Below, one piece after another: positions 1-7,886 of a stretch of DNA of 64,000 bases. Location of the stretch: the NCBI RefSeq assembly GCF_006717045.1, contig NZ_VFPH01000001.1, forward strand, positions 3,348,001 to 3,412,000. The letters are read 5' to 3'. A program made the position numbers and the translations under genes. The first letter of the stretch is position 1, and every line of letters starts with the position of its first letter. Source of the DNA: Pseudonocardia cypriaca (GTDB lineage Bacteria > Actinomycetota > Actinomycetes > Mycobacteriales > Pseudonocardiaceae). Below the pieces are notes generated by a model, which saw only the letters and a list, made by a program, of their open reading frames with translations, made no database searches and was not told the origin of the DNA.

Positions 1-313
1 GCAGGTTCGGGGCGAGGGCCGACGCGAAGCCGGCCAGCGCCGCACCGAGGAGCGCCACCCGCATGACGCGGACGCGCCCGATGCGGTCGCTCACCAGCCC
101 CCAGACGGGCTGCATCAGGCCGTAGGCGAGGTAGTAGGCGCTCGCCACGGCGATCACGGCCACGAGCGGCGCCCGCAGGTCGATGCCGATGACCACGATC
201 AGCGGCGCGAGGGAGAAGCGGTCACAGCTGCTGGTCAGCCCGGTCATCTGCAGCAGGCGCAGGCGGGTCCGCTCACCGGTTCGGCCCGTCGTCGCGCCGG
301 TCTCGCCAGTCAC
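1..313 (-). CDS. MFS transporter, N-terminal part (runs off the window edge)
   Basis: Reading the minus strand from a GTG at 313 gives about 104 residues with no stop before the window edge, so only the N-terminus is present. The protein has a basic, Thr/Arg-rich cytoplasmic start. A first membrane helix rich in Leu/Val/Ile follows, then a second helix ending in the loop GLVSDRIGR. That loop matches the G-x-x-x-D-R-x-G-R motif between helices 2 and 3 of the major facilitator superfamily. It is presumably a secondary exporter of a small molecule; the substrate cannot be told. Upstream lies repeat copy 1, so any promoter is within 314-466 or inside the repeat. Confidence 0.8.
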   Translation of the reverse strand, partial: MTGETGATTGRTGERTRLRLLQMTGLTSSCDRFSLAPLIVVIGIDLRAPLVAVIAVASAYYLAYGLMQPVWGLVSDRIGRVRVMRVALLGAALAGFASALAPNL

Positions 314-466
314 CGTCCGACCATGCGCCGCGACGGCGCGATCCGCTGCCGGGACCGCACGTGAGTCCTGCCACTCCCGGTGTCGAGTAGGGACGGCGCC
401 TCAGCGCCTGCCCGCATCGAGACACCGGGGCGCACCCATACCCGGCCTTCAGGCCCAACCTCCACC

Positions 467-1232
467 GGGCCTTCGGTGGCGCCGCGCCTGTCCAGGCCCA
501 CCCCTACCCGGCCTTCGGTGGCGCCGCGCATCGTGCGGGGCCGCCCCTCACGCCTCAAGGGCGCTCCGCGTCGCTGCCGCGATCGCTACGCGACCCTTGA
601 CCCGTGAGCCTCTACGACCCCTCCGGGCCCGCTTCGCGGGCAGGCCACAGGCCAGCCCCTTCGGCGCGCGGCGCCACCGAAGGCGGTCTCACACCATGAT
701 CACGGCTTCGGTGCGAAAACGGCGAAAACAAGCCGGGAACGCGCCGAACCGCCGATCATGGGGCGGGAGCCAGGACGCGGCCAGGCTGATCGGCGCGAGG
801 AGCACGCCAGCGTCGCGGGCGAGGCCGTCAGTGTCACGACAGCCAGCGTCGCGGGCGAGGCCGTCAGGTACTGCTCGCGGTGATCCGCAAGGTTCACGCA
901 CTCGTTCTCGGCCCGCGCGGCCCGTCGACCGGCAGCGTGGACCGACAAGAGGTGCGCGAGCCCAAACCAGATGCACGACGACAAGAAGATGCCCGAGACC
1001 GGCCTCCTGGCGGCGCCGCGCACCAAGAGGGCAGGCCCTTGGGCCTGCCCGCACAGCTGCCCTCAAGGGGCCGTAGAGGCTCACAGGTCAAGGGGCGCGA
1101 AGCGCTCGCGGAGCGACGCGCAGCGCCCTTGAGCTGTGAGGGGCGGCCCCGCACAATGCGCGGCGCCGCCAGGAGGCCCTGACAAGGCAGACCTAGAGAC
1201 AGGAGGCCTTGAACCCGGAGCCCTGACCGAGG
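467..1232. repeat. Dispersed composite repeat, copy 1 (A arm then B arm)
   Basis: This gene-free stretch is copy 1 of an element also found at 34471-35100 and 58432-59088. Arm A (510-684) opens with GGCCTTCGGTGGCGCCGCG and closes with the reverse complement of nearly the same sequence. Arm B (1001-1178) opens with GGCCTCCTGGCGGCGCCGCG and closes with its inverse. The arms are related to each other and point in opposite directions. Each contains a block near GCGGGGCCGCCCCTCAC and one near CGCTTCGCGGGCAGGCC (A) or GGGCAGGCCCTTGGGCCTGC (B). The centre, 685-1000, carries CCCGTCGACCGG, shared by all copies. A solo arm-end precedes A at 467-487, and tracts of the type CAGGAGGCCTTGA follow B. I see no credible protein. 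Bases 314-466 hold only the upstream region of the MFS gene. Confidence 0.85.
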
Positions 1233-1295
1233 AGGCCCGGCGCTTCTCGTTCTGCGGTCGGAGGCGGGCCTCTGCTCCACCGCCGGGAAGCTAGC

Positions 1296-2753
1296 GTGGC
1301 CGACGTGACCGCCGATCTCGATCCGGAGGAGTTCCGCAGGCTCGGCCACGCCGTCGTCGACTGGATCGCCGACCACCGCGCCGGGCTCGACGCGCTGCCC
1401 GTGCAGCCCGGCGTGGACCCGGGCTGGGTGCGTGGGCAGCTCCCGGCGTCGCTGCCCGAGGACCCCGCGCCCCTCGACGCGCTGCTCGACACCGTCGACC
1501 GGGTCGTGGTGCCGGCGAGCACGCTGTGGCAGCACCCGCGGTTCTTCGGCTACTTCCCCGCGAACGCCTCCCTGCACTCCCTGCTCGGCGACATGCTCTC
1601 GGGCGCGCTGGGGGCGCAGGGGATGCTGTGGTCCACCTCGCCCGCCGCCACCGAGGTGGAACAGGTCCTCATGGACGGGTTCGCCGCGGCGCTCGGCCTC
1701 GATCCCGCGTTCACGTTCGCCGGTGGCGGAGGTGGCTGCATCCAGGACTCGGCCTCGTCCGGCGCGCTGGTGGCGCTGCTCGCCGCGCTGCACCGGGCCG
1801 ACCCGCAGTGGCGGGAGGCCGGCGTCACCGGCGACGAGCGCGTCTACGTCACGGCCGAGACCCACTCCTCCCTGGCCAAGGCCGCGCGCGTCGCCGGGCT
1901 CGGCGCCCGGGCCCTGCGCACCGTCGACACCACCCCGGGATCGCTCGGGATGCGCCCCGACGCGCTCGCCGCGGCCATCGAAGCGGACGTCGCGGCCGGG
2001 CTGCGGCCGGTGCTCGTCTGCCCGACCGTCGGCACCACCGGCACGGGTGCGGTCGACCCGGTGCGCGGGGTGGCCGAGGCCGCCCGCGAGCACGGGGTCT
2101 GGGTGCACGTGGACGCGGCATGGGCCGGTGTGGCCGCGCTGTGCCCGGAGTTCCGCGACCTCCTCGACGGCGTCGAGCTCGCCGACTCCCTCTCGACGGA
2201 CGCGCACAAGTGGCTGCTGACCGCGTTCGACGCCTCGCTGCTGTGGGTGCGCAACGGTGCCGCGCTCCCGGCGGCGCTCTCGATCGCTCCGGAGTACCTG
2301 CGCAACGCCGCGTCGGAGTCCGGGCAGGTGGTCGACTACCGGGACTGGCAGGTGCCGCTGGGACGCCGGTTCAGGGCGCTCAAGCTGTGGGCCGTGGTGC
2401 ACGGCACGGGGCTGTCGGGGTTGCGGTCCCACATCCGTGAGCACGTCGCGCTCGCCGCCAAGCTCGCCGACCGGGTGCGCGCCGACCCTGCGTTCGAGCT
2501 GGCCTCCGAGCCGTCGCTCGCGCTGGTCTGCCTCCGGGTGGTCACCGGCGCAGGCCCGGAGGCCGACGACGCCGCCACCCGCGAGGTGCTCGCCCGCGTC
2601 AACGCCTCAGGCGCGGCGTTCCTCACCCACACCGTGGCCGGCGGGCGCTACGTCATCCGGGTGGCGATCGGATCTGTCACCACCCGTGCCGAGCACATCG
2701 ACGAGCTGTGGGACCGGCTGCGCGCCGAAGCCACCTCGGTCGTTCGGAGCTAA
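1296..2753 (+). CDS. PLP-dependent decarboxylase (group II, aromatic amino acid decarboxylase family)
   Basis: This 485-residue protein has the full length and order of group II pyridoxal-phosphate decarboxylases. HPRFFGYFPAN at residues 80-90 is the family's N-terminal substrate-cleft motif. VHVDAAW holds Asp273, expected to pair with the pyridine nitrogen. TDAHKW holds Lys305, expected to form the Schiff base with PLP. The family removes the carboxyl group of aromatic amino acids, glutamate or related substrates; the substrate here cannot be assigned. The GTG start at 1296 fits the family N-terminus, although no clear Shine-Dalgarno precedes it. It stands alone between repeat copy 1 and a convergent small gene. 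Confidence 0.92.
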   Translation: MADVTADLDPEEFRRLGHAVVDWIADHRAGLDALPVQPGVDPGWVRGQLPASLPEDPAPLDALLDTVDRVVVPASTLWQHPRFFGYFPANASLHSLLGDMLSGALGAQGMLWSTSPAATEVEQVLMDGFAAALGLDPAFTFAGGGGGCIQDSASSGALVALLAALHRADPQWREAGVTGDERVYVTAETHSSLAKAARVAGLGARALRTVDTTPGSLGMRPDALAAAIEADVAAGLRPVLVCPTVGTTGTGAVDPVRGVAEAAREHGVWVHVDAAWAGVAALCPEFRDLLDGVELADSLSTDAHKWLLTAFDASLLWVRNGAALPAALSIAPEYLRNAASESGQVVDYRDWQVPLGRRFRALKLWAVVHGTGLSGLRSHIREHVALAAKLADRVRADPAFELASEPSLALVCLRVVTGAGPEADDAATREVLARVNASGAAFLTHTVAGGRYVIRVAIGSVTTRAEHIDELWDRLRAEATSVVRS

Positions 2754-2760
2754 CCGGGAG

Positions 2761-3057
2761 CTAGCCGGGCTCGCCCCGCCACTTGCGGTAGAGCACCCAC
2801 CCCAGGTCGACGAGGGCGATCGCCGCGAGCACCACCATGGACCACCCGAGCAGCGGGAACGCGTTCGCGAACCCGATCCACGCCGCCCCGACGGCGAACA
2901 CGAGCCCGAACGCCGCGAGCACCGCCCGCAGCGTGAGCGCGCTGTAGGTCGGGGCCGCGCCGCCGAAACCACCCGTGGGGTCGTGGTAGTCGGGCAGGCC
3001 GCGTTCGTAGTCGGCCCGCGTGCGGTGCGGCTTGCCCTCTCGATGCCGCTTCACCAT
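2761..3057 (-). CDS. Small two-helix membrane protein, function unknown
   Basis: A 98-residue protein starting at ATG 3057. Residues 1-37 are polar and basic (MVKRHREGKP start). Two hydrophobic segments follow at about 41-63 and 68-90, and a short basic tail RKWRGEPG ends it, which suggests an N-in/C-in hairpin in the cytoplasmic membrane. I do not recognise a named family, although small proteins of this layout are common in actinobacteria. It lies 26 bases downstream of the RsbW-like gene on the same strand and ends 8 bases past the decarboxylase, so it is probably the last gene of a short minus-strand unit. A longer reading frame extends upstream, but it runs antisense-like through the ATPase gene and is rejected. 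Confidence 0.7.
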   Translation of the reverse strand: MVKRHREGKPHRTRADYERGLPDYHDPTGGFGGAAPTYSALTLRAVLAAFGLVFAVGAAWIGFANAFPLLGWSMVVLAAIALVDLGWVLYRKWRGEPG

Positions 3058-3083
3058 GTCCCCGGGGTACCCGCTCGGGAGTG

Positions 3084-3545
3084 TCAGGCCTGCTCTCGCT
3101 CCCGCTCGTCGTCCCGGTCGGGGATCCGGTGCCGCAGGAGCACTCGGCTGCCCCGGTCGTCGAAGCGGATGAGCACCGACTCGGCCATGTGGCTCATCAG
3201 CGGGATCCCGCGGCCACCCTCCCTCGGCTGGTCGGAGGGCGGGCGCCAGCTGCCGTGGTCGACGACCTCGATGCACAGGGTCGCCGCCTCCGTGGTCTCC
3301 GCCTCGGTCCACAGCGTGAGCTCGACGACGCCGGCCTCGTCGGGTCCGTACGCGTGCCGCACGGCGTTGGCGGCGGCCTCGTCGACCGCGAGCACGACGT
3401 CGGCGACCTCCATCTCGGTGAGGGCGAGGGGGGCGAGCCAGCCGGAGAGCTCTCGGCGGATCACCGCGAGCTGGTGCGGGTCGGCGGGCCAGCTGCGGTG
3501 CACGAACTCGATACGGCCGGGGGCGGGCCGGCGCGAAAGCTCCAT
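3084..3545 (-). CDS. RsbW-like anti-sigma factor histidine-kinase-type ATPase
   Basis: About 153 residues of a GHKL-type ATPase fold. The N box appears as DEAAANAVRHAY, the G1 box as VVDHGSW and the G2 box as GRGIPLM, followed by the usual final strands. No phospho-accepting histidine or sensor domain is present. This matches the HATPase_c_2 / RsbW-SpoIIAB group, which phosphorylates an anti-anti-sigma factor or binds a sigma factor to control stress regulons. I see no partner sigma or STAS gene next to it. The ATG at 3545 is preceded by only a weak GGAGCC. The open frame reaches 3659, so an N-terminal extension of up to 38 residues is possible. Confidence 0.82.
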   Translation of the reverse strand: MELSRRPAPGRIEFVHRSWPADPHQLAVIRRELSGWLAPLALTEMEVADVVLAVDEAAANAVRHAYGPDEAGVVELTLWTEAETTEAATLCIEVVDHGSWRPPSDQPREGGRGIPLMSHMAESVLIRFDDRGSRVLLRHRIPDRDDEREREQA

Positions 3546-3685
3546 GCAACCCAGGTTCCACGGCTCCCCGGAGAAGCAAACGTCATCGGCCGCTCGCATA
3601 CGGCCGGTGGCCCGCTCGTCGCGCAGCGTAGACCGGCGGGCGCAGCATTCACCTGGCATTCACACGCCGCCGTGAAGATCACGGC

Positions 3686-4309
3686 GTGCACGGGTTCCGG
3701 CTGAACGGCCAACGGGTGCTCGAGGTCGACCTGCAGGGCGGCTCGGTGCGGGCGGCCACCGGCTCGATGATCGCGTACACCGGCGAGGTGGGCTTCCGCA
3801 ACGCCGGGCTGGGCGGGGGCGACGGGTTGCGGGCGGCGCTCAAGCGTCGCGCAACCGGTGAGTCGATCGCCCTGATGCAGTGCTCCGGCACGGGCACGGT
3901 GTGGTTCGCGAAGGACGCGATGGACGTCGTGGTCGTCGAGCTGGCCGGCGACACCCTCAAGGTCGAGTCCGAGCAGCTGCTCGCGATCTCCGACGGCCTG
4001 CGCACCGACGTCGCGTTCGCCGGGCTGCGCGGTGCGTCCTCCGGGCAGGGGCTGTTCACCACCGCCGTCACCGGCACGGGCGCGGTCGCGCTGCTCTCGG
4101 CGGGCGGGCCGCTCATCGCGCTGGAGGTCTCCCCGCAGTTCCCGCTGGTGGTCGACCCGGACGCGTTCGTCGCCAGCAGCGGCCGGCTCGACCAGACCTT
4201 CGTCACCGACGTGTCGTGGCGCAACCTGGTCGGCGAGAGCTCCGGCGAGGCGTTCTCCCTGCGCTTCGACGGCACCGGCGTCGTCTACGTCCAGCCCGAG
4301 GAGCGGTAG
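3686..4309 (+). CDS. AIM24 family protein, first of three tandem copies
   Basis: A 207-residue all-beta protein of the AIM24 (DUF124) family. It has the repeating pattern of short beta strands with glycine turns, seen in GSMIAYTGEV, GQGLFTTAVTGTGAVAL and GTGVVYVQPEER. The family is named after a yeast mitochondrial biogenesis protein; its bacterial role is poorly defined. The GTG start is at 3686. The stop overlaps the start of the next AIM24 gene in a TAGTG junction at 4307-4311, so the three copies are almost certainly one operon. All three differ strongly in sequence, which suggests an old duplication and possibly a hetero-oligomer. Confidence 0.85.
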   Translation: MHGFRLNGQRVLEVDLQGGSVRAATGSMIAYTGEVGFRNAGLGGGDGLRAALKRRATGESIALMQCSGTGTVWFAKDAMDVVVVELAGDTLKVESEQLLAISDGLRTDVAFAGLRGASSGQGLFTTAVTGTGAVALLSAGGPLIALEVSPQFPLVVDPDAFVASSGRLDQTFVTDVSWRNLVGESSGEAFSLRFDGTGVVYVQPEER

Positions 4310-4959
4310 TGCCGTTCAGCCAGGTCAACCCGAAGGTCGTCGCCGCCGGGGTGGCGCCGGGTGCGGAGGTGCTCGCCCGCCGCGGCGCCATGCTCGCCTA
4401 CACCGGCGACGTCGGCTTCGCCCCGGTCCACACCGGGCAGGGCGGCGTCGGCGGCATGGCGGGCCGCATGGTGCGGGGCGAGCAGGTGTCGCTGATGGTC
4501 GCCAAGGGCAGCGGCACCGTGTACTACGGCTTCCGCGGCATGTACGTCACGCTCGTCGAGCTCGACGGGTCGGGGCCGCTGTCGGTGGAGGCCGATCGGC
4601 TCGTGGCGCACGACGCGGCACTGCAGTCCACCGTGGTCTTCCTCGGCCAGCAGGGCGGGATCCGCGGCGCCGTGCGCGGCGCCGTCACGGGGCAGGGCAT
4701 GTTCACCACCCAGCTCCACGGCGTCGGCCCGGTCGCGGTGCTCTCGCACGGGGGCACCATCGCGCTGCCCGTGCAGCCCGGCCGGCCCACCACGGTCGAC
4801 CCGCAGGCCTACGTCGCGCACGTCGGGCAGGTGAACGCCGACATCGCCGTGAACGCGAGCTGGCGCGACGCCGTCGGCCGCGGGTCCGGGGAGGCGATCC
4901 AGCTGAAGCTGACCGGCAGCGGCACCGTCTACGTCCAGGCGTCCGAGCAGAAGGTGTGA
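4309..4959 (+). CDS. AIM24 family protein, second tandem copy
   Basis: The GTG start overlaps the previous stop by one base, giving 216 residues. The fold signature is the same as in the neighbour: GAMLAYTGDVGF near residue 28, a central GTVYYGF strand, GQGMFTTQLHGVGPVAVLS, and the closing GSGTVYVQASEQKV. No signal peptide or membrane segment is visible, so the product is expected in the cytoplasm. Translation is probably coupled to both neighbours, with a one-base overlap upstream and a GTGTGA overlap downstream. It is the copy closest to the first in sequence. Function unknown beyond family membership. Confidence 0.85.
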   Translation: MPFSQVNPKVVAAGVAPGAEVLARRGAMLAYTGDVGFAPVHTGQGGVGGMAGRMVRGEQVSLMVAKGSGTVYYGFRGMYVTLVELDGSGPLSVEADRLVAHDAALQSTVVFLGQQGGIRGAVRGAVTGQGMFTTQLHGVGPVAVLSHGGTIALPVQPGRPTTVDPQAYVAHVGQVNADIAVNASWRDAVGRGSGEAIQLKLTGSGTVYVQASEQKV

Positions 4960-5723
4960 TCGCGGTGACCGGCACGCTCAACCCGCAGACGCTGCCCGAC
5001 AACGACAACATCCCGGGCAACCACTACGCCTACTGCGTGCGCCTCGACGGGCGGCTGTTCATGCAGACCGGGCGGATGATCGCCTACTACCCGGCCCACG
5101 GCTCCGGCATCAGGTTCGAGCCGCTCACCGCGGCGAGCGGCGCCGGGTTCGTGGCGTCGCGCTTCTCCGCACCCCTCTACACCCGGGACTGGGTGGTGGC
5201 CACCGGCGCCGGGCACCTGCTGCTCGGCGACCGGGGCTACGACATCAACAGCTACGACCTCACCGACGGCAACCTCACCCTGCGCGCCGCGAACCTGCTG
5301 GCCTTCGACGCGTCGCTCGAGCTCAAGCAGTCGATCGTGCCCGGCTTCCTCACGCTCATCGGCACGGGGAAGTTCCTGGCCTCCAGCTCCGGCCCGGTGA
5401 TCTTCGCCGAGCCGCCGATCCGGGTCGACCCGCAGGCGCTCGTCGGGTGGGCCGACTGCCCGTCGCCGTCCCACCACTTCGACGCGGGCTGGATGACCGG
5501 GTTCCTCGGTGCCGCCGCCGGCGTCCTCGGGACGACCTCCGGCGAGGAGCGGCAGTTCGACTTCACCGGTGCCGGCACCGTGCTGCTGCAGTCCTCCGAG
5601 CACTCGGTGGACGACCCGCACCTGGTGCGCCAGATCGAGTCGCAGGTGAACACCCTCGGAGCGGGCCCACTCGCGCACCTGCAGCAGGTGATCCAGTCCC
5701 AGCTCGCCCAGCGCCGCCAGTAA
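4956..5723 (+). CDS. AIM24 family protein, third tandem copy (divergent)
   Basis: I place the start at GTG 4956, overlapping the previous stop; GTG 4965 in the same frame is an alternative. The 255-residue product begins with a longer polar segment rich in Asn and Asp (LPDNDNIPGN), then follows the AIM24 pattern: GRMIAYYPAHGSG, a strand set around GHLLLGDRGYD, FLTLIGTGKFLASSSG, and the closing GAGTVLLQSS. About 30 extra residues at the C-terminus look helical and Gln-rich, ending LAQRRQ. It is the most divergent of the three and may have a specialised role in a complex with them. A small direct repeat (CAGCGCCGCCAGTA) spans its stop codon. Confidence 0.82.
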   Translation: MIAVTGTLNPQTLPDNDNIPGNHYAYCVRLDGRLFMQTGRMIAYYPAHGSGIRFEPLTAASGAGFVASRFSAPLYTRDWVVATGAGHLLLGDRGYDINSYDLTDGNLTLRAANLLAFDASLELKQSIVPGFLTLIGTGKFLASSSGPVIFAEPPIRVDPQALVGWADCPSPSHHFDAGWMTGFLGAAAGVLGTTSGEERQFDFTGAGTVLLQSSEHSVDDPHLVRQIESQVNTLGAGPLAHLQQVIQSQLAQRRQ

Positions 5724-5758
5724 CAGCGCCGCCAGTAGGAGCTGCCCCACGTCCGCGC

Positions 5759-6841
5759 ATGTCGCGGCGGCGACCCGGGCACCAGGCACACGTGTCGACG
5801 TTGTGGAGCTCCGCCCGGGAACGGCTGCGGGCACTGCGAAGGCCGGGCCGCGAGCGCGAGGTACTGGTGCAGGCGGCCAAGGCCGCACTGGCCGCCCTCG
5901 GCGCGTTGCTGGTGACGGCCCCTTGGGCCGGCACCCACGCCTTCCTCGCCCCGTACGCCGCTGTGCTCTCCGTGACCAGCACCGTGCGCGGCTCCTGGAA
6001 GGGCGCGGCCCGGCAGGCGGCCACGGTGTCCGCCGGGGTCGTGCTGGCCCACCTCGTGGGCCGGCTCGTGCCGGACGTCACCCTCGCCGTGCCCGTCGTC
6101 GTCCTGCTCGGGCTGCTGGTGGGCAGGTGGCGGCAGTTCGGCCCGGACGGGTGGTGGGTAGCCATCACCGCGCTGATCGTGGTGGTCAACGGCACGGCGG
6201 CGAACGCGCTGGACCTGGTCGGTTGGGTGGCGCTCAGCATCTGCGGGTCGCTCGTCGGCGCCGGGGTGAACACCCTCCTGCTCCCCCCGGTGCACCTGCG
6301 CGACGCGAAGCACGCGGTGGCCACGCTCGTCGCGGAGGTCGCCGCGCAGCTGCGCGACATGGCCCACGCGGTGCACGACGGCTGGTCGGCGGCCGACGCG
6401 CGCCACTGGGCGCACAGCGCCCGAGGCCTGCGCCGCGCCGTCCGGCGGGCCGACGACGCGGTCTGGTACGGCCGCGAGAGCGCCCGCTGGAACCCACGCA
6501 GGCGCCACATCCGCCGCACCGACTCCCCACTCGCCGGGCCGGGCGTCGTCGACCGGCTCAGCCGCGTCAGCGAACGGGTGCTGCAGGTCAGCGTCCTGCT
6601 CTCGAACCTGGCCGAACGGGAGGACCACCCGGGCGACCCGGAGCTGGCCGTCCTGCTCGAGCGGCTCGCCGACGCCGTCGACGTCCTCGCCGAGCGGCCG
6701 GACGAGCTCGCCGCCGCGCTCGACGCCCCCGGCGCCGAGGCGCGGCGGCTGCGGGAGGGCGCCGGCGAGCAGGCCGCCCGCGGGGCGTGCGTGATCGCCG
6801 TGTCGGACGCGGTGGCCGAGCTGGAGGCCGTCACGGGTTAG
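5759..6841 (+). CDS. FUSC / aromatic acid exporter-like membrane protein
   Basis: About 360 residues. After a basic start (MSRRRPGHQ) come six hydrophobic segments within roughly residues 35-180, including WAGTHAFLAPYAAVLSVTST, which resembles the first conserved segment of FUSC/ArAE proteins. A long, charged, alpha-helical C-terminal half rich in Arg, Glu and Ala follows. This is the half-size form (one membrane domain plus a cytosolic helical domain) of the fusaric-acid-resistance-like family, thought to export aromatic acids or related compounds. The ATG at 5759 has AGGAG about 16 bases upstream. GTG 5792 is an alternative start. Substrate unknown. Confidence 0.8.
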   Translation: MSRRRPGHQAHVSTLWSSARERLRALRRPGREREVLVQAAKAALAALGALLVTAPWAGTHAFLAPYAAVLSVTSTVRGSWKGAARQAATVSAGVVLAHLVGRLVPDVTLAVPVVVLLGLLVGRWRQFGPDGWWVAITALIVVVNGTAANALDLVGWVALSICGSLVGAGVNTLLLPPVHLRDAKHAVATLVAEVAAQLRDMAHAVHDGWSAADARHWAHSARGLRRAVRRADDAVWYGRESARWNPRRRHIRRTDSPLAGPGVVDRLSRVSERVLQVSVLLSNLAEREDHPGDPELAVLLERLADAVDVLAERPDELAAALDAPGAEARRLREGAGEQAARGACVIAVSDAVAELEAVTG

Positions 6842-6871
6842 CGGAGGCGGATCGAGGGGTAGCTCTCCGGC

Positions 6872-7369
6872 ATGACCTCGGACACGACGGGCGTGCCGGC
6901 CCAGCGGTCAGCACCCCTTACGGGCACGCCAGACACTGCGCCCACCGGCTCTGCTTCCACCGGCTCTGCGGCGACCGGTGACCTGAGCGACGTCTCGACC
7001 GGCGAGCTCGTCCGCAAGCTCTCCACGCAGCTCTCCGAGCTGGTCCGCCGCGAGCTGGACCTCGCGCGCACCGAGCTCGCCGCCAAGGGCAAGCGGGCGG
7101 GCGCCGGAGCCGGGCTCGCAGGCGCCGGCGGAGTGGTGGCCCTCTTCGGGGCCGGCGCACTGGTCGCGGCGGCGGTCGCCGGGCTGGCCACCGCGATGCC
7201 GGTGTGGCTGTCGGCCCTGATCGTCGGGGTGGTCCTGCTGATCGTGGCCGGTGTGCTCGCCCTCGCCGGGCGTTCGCGGCTCCGCACGGCCACACCCCCG
7301 GTGCCGGAGCAGGCGGTCCGGGGCGTCCAGGACGACGTCTCCACGCTGCGGAACGCGGTGCACCGATGA
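6872..7369 (+). CDS. Holin-X / phage-holin-like actinobacterial membrane protein (DUF1469 type)
   Basis: A 165-residue protein. A disordered Thr/Ser/Pro-rich leader (residues 1-45) is followed by an amphipathic charged helix ending in LVRRELDLARTELAAK, then two Ala/Val/Gly-rich transmembrane helices at about 82-105 and 110-135, and a polar tail. This is the standard order of the actinobacterial putative holin-X family (PF07332-like). Despite the name these proteins are chromosomal membrane proteins with no proven lytic role, and nothing nearby suggests a phage. It overlaps the DUF3618 gene by an ATGA junction at 7366-7369, the pairing usual for both families. Confidence 0.85.
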   Translation: MTSDTTGVPAQRSAPLTGTPDTAPTGSASTGSAATGDLSDVSTGELVRKLSTQLSELVRRELDLARTELAAKGKRAGAGAGLAGAGGVVALFGAGALVAAAVAGLATAMPVWLSALIVGVVLLIVAGVLALAGRSRLRTATPPVPEQAVRGVQDDVSTLRNAVHR

Positions 7370-7719
7370 CCGGGTCGGAGAGGACCGGGGCGGAGAGCAC
7401 GCCGCGCGAGGGCGAGGTCGTCGAGCGGGACGTCGAGCAGCTGCGGGCGGAGATCGGCGACACGGTCGAGGAGCTGGTGCACCGCGTCGACGTGCCACAG
7501 CGAGTCCGCGAGAAGCGCGCCGAGGTCACCGAGCGGGTGCAGGCCCAGGTCGCTCATGCCCGTGAGGTCGTGGCGGAGAAGGCTCCCGCGGTCGAGGACG
7601 CCGTGCGCAGGCGACCGCTGGTCGTCGGCGGGGTGCTCGCCGCCCTGCTGCTCATGCTCCTGCGCAGCCGACGCCGCAAGCGCGCGTACCGGAAGGACGA
7701 GGTCGATGGAACGCGGTAA
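7366..7719 (+). CDS. DUF3618 domain protein
   Basis: A 117-residue protein. The first 25 residues are polar. The region VERDVEQLRAEIGDTVEELV matches the start of DUF3618, which carries the pattern R-A-x-I-x-x-T-x-x-x-L-x-x-R-x-D. A charged helix with several Arg/Lys/Glu repeats follows, then one membrane segment at about residues 86-103 (LVVGGVLAALLLMLL) and a strongly basic tail, RSRRRKRAYRK. The layout predicts a C-terminal membrane anchor with a cytosolic helical domain. It is translationally coupled to the holin-X gene upstream and overlaps the small acidic gene downstream by 14 bases. The function of the cassette is unknown. Confidence 0.85.
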   Translation: MTGSERTGAESTPREGEVVERDVEQLRAEIGDTVEELVHRVDVPQRVREKRAEVTERVQAQVAHAREVVAEKAPAVEDAVRRRPLVVGGVLAALLLMLLRSRRRKRAYRKDEVDGTR

Positions 7720-7873
7720 CACCAAGCACAGCCCCCGGGAGGACGAGGCGCTCGCCGACCAGGTGTCCGGCGAGCTCGGCCCGGGCGGGTCGAACCGCGA
7801 GGAGTGGGCGTCGGCGGAACCACCGGCCGACGACGACCCGCCCGAGCGCACCGACGGGGAGACGCAGAGCTGA
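7706..7873 (+). CDS. Small acidic hydrophilic protein, third gene of the holin-X/DUF3618 cassette
   Basis: A 55-residue product starting at ATG 7706, inside the end of the DUF3618 gene. It is very polar: Asp/Glu/Arg/Ser/Pro-rich with no hydrophobic core (MERGNTKHSPREDEALADQV near the start). It therefore looks intrinsically disordered and soluble. A start of the form K-H-S-P-R-x-D-E is familiar to me from short actinobacterial proteins encoded beside membrane stress proteins, but I cannot name a family. The overlap with its neighbour and the same strand argue that it is real. It is followed closely by the convergent MFS gene. Confidence 0.65.
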   Translation: MERGNTKHSPREDEALADQVSGELGPGGSNREEWASAEPPADDDPPERTDGETQS

Positions 7874-7886
7874 GGTCGGTGTCGCC

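Noticed and set aside
183..1076. Open plus-strand frame of nearly 300 codons through the first repeat
   Set aside because: The peptide is low-complexity Arg/Pro/Ala, the frame exists because of the GC-rich repeat, and the other repeat copies do not keep it.
894..2444. Long minus-strand frame opposite the PLP decarboxylase
   Set aside because: It is antisense to a gene with clear catalytic motifs and shows no domain; a GC-rich shadow frame.
6872..7873. Holin-like gene taken as a sign of a prophage
   Set aside because: Holin-X/DUF3618 pairs are ordinary chromosomal genes in actinobacteria and no phage structural, integrase or lysin gene is near.
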